Assembly (NCBI GenBank): GCA_002381045.1
Contig: DFWT01000033.1
Location: forward strand, 1 to 7,649
Origin: Rhodoferax sp. UBA4127
GTDB lineage: Bacteria > Pseudomonadota > Gammaproteobacteria > Burkholderiales > Burkholderiaceae_C
DNA length: 7,649 bases
Direction of reading: 5' to 3'
Shown: positions 7,077 to 7,649 of the stretch, one piece after another
Position numbering within the stretch: position 1 is the stretch's first letter
Layout of the letters: every line of letters starts with the position of its first letter
Translations under genes and position numbers: made by a program
Notes under the pieces: generated by a model
What the model saw: only the letters and a program-made list of their open reading frames with translations
Told to the model about the DNA's origin: nothing
Database searches by the model: none

Positions 7077-7649
7077 ATGACCATGCAGAAATTTGACGAG
7101 ATGTACACCCAGTTGCCCTACGAGTTTTTCACTCAGGGCAAGCAGATTCGGGACCACTACAAAATCTACGACGCGTGGTTGGCCCGTCAGCCAGGGGACA
7201 TGATGGCCAAGCGCCGCGAAGAAGCCGAGATGATTTTTCGCCGCGTCGGCATCACCTTTGCGGTGTACGGCGAAAAAGATGAGGAGGGCGCTGGCACCGA
7301 ACGCTTGATTCCGTTCGATCTGATTCCGCGCATCATCCCGTCGCACGAATGGCAAAGCATGGAAAAAGGTTTGGTCCAGCGCGTGACGGCCCTGAATCGC
7401 TTTATTCATGACGTTTACCACGAGCAGGAAATCCTCAAGGCCGGTTTGATCCCGCGCGAGCAGATCGAGAAAAACGCCCAGTTCCGCCCGGAGATGATGG
7501 GCGTGGATGTACCCTTTAACGTGTACTCGCAAATCTCCGGCATCGACATCGTTCGCGCCCCGGACGCCAAGGGCAACGGCGAGTATTACGTGCTGGAAGA
7601 CAACCTGCGCGTGCCCAGTGGCGTGAGTTACATGCTGGAAGACCGCAAG
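7077..7649 (+). CDS. Circularly permuted type 2 ATP-grasp protein, N-terminal part (cut by window edge)
   Basis: The first 191 codons of a protein of the circularly permuted ATP-grasp type 2 family (formerly DUF404/DUF407), whose members are usually near 470-490 residues. Family members are thought to be ATP-dependent carboxylate-amine or peptide ligases; the substrate is unknown. Visible family motifs, numbered from ATG 7077, are GITFAVYG (58-65), RLIPFDLIPRII (IPFD at 78-81), the EWQSMEKGLVQRVTALNRF run (Q101-R102, N107), and VLEDNLRVPSGVSYMLEDR (from V172). These agree closely with the family, and the frame is open to the last base. In many bacteria the gene heads a cluster with an alpha-E domain protein and a transglutaminase-like protease; those would lie downstream, outside the window. 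It follows comEC by 41 bp on the same strand. Read-through from comEC is possible, but the function looks unrelated. Confidence 0.93.
   Translation, partial: MTMQKFDEMYTQLPYEFFTQGKQIRDHYKIYDAWLARQPGDMMAKRREEAEMIFRRVGITFAVYGEKDEEGAGTERLIPFDLIPRIIPSHEWQSMEKGLVQRVTALNRFIHDVYHEQEILKAGLIPREQIEKNAQFRPEMMGVDVPFNVYSQISGIDIVRAPDAKGNGEYYVLEDNLRVPSGVSYMLEDRK

Overview
The window looks like chromosomal DNA of a beta-proteobacterium, most likely Burkholderiales and close to Comamonadaceae. This is judged from protein style (chemoreceptor, ComEC and ATP-grasp sequences of a familiar Comamonadaceae type), GC-rich codon use and gene order. No database search was possible, so the taxon is an inference. The window is almost completely coding: four protein genes (two cut by the window ends), no RNA genes, no mobile elements, no CRISPR array and no convincing terminator.

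Layout. (1) Positions 1-1066, minus strand: the N-terminal 355 codons of a methyl-accepting chemotaxis protein; its signalling tip lies beyond the left edge. (2) Positions 1067-1148: an 82-bp divergent intergenic region with ribosome binding sites for both flanking genes and a perfect 12-bp palindrome. (3) Positions 1149-4646, plus strand: a 1165-residue membrane sensor for cyclic-di-GMP turnover. Its order is TM, Cache-like periplasmic domain, TM, HAMP-like linker, coiled coil, PAS, GGDEF, EAL, and a C-terminal CZB-type zinc-binding domain. (4) Positions 4636-7035, plus strand: full-length comEC, the DNA-uptake channel protein, overlapping the sensor gene by 11 bp. (5) Positions 7077-7649, plus strand: the first 191 codons of a circularly permuted type 2 ATP-grasp protein.

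How the genes may work together. The chemoreceptor and the GGDEF/EAL protein are divergent and share one short control region, so motility taxis and c-di-GMP signalling may be co-regulated. The GGDEF/EAL gene and comEC overlap and are probably co-transcribed, perhaps translationally coupled, which would join a zinc- or oxidant-responsive c-di-GMP enzyme to DNA uptake. The ATP-grasp gene has its own ribosome binding site 41 bp after comEC and probably begins a separate conserved peptide-ligase cluster that continues past the right edge. The most unusual element is the CZB-like module on a Cache-PAS-GGDEF-EAL protein whose cyclase, inhibitory and phosphodiesterase motifs are all intact. I saw no wholly new system in this window.
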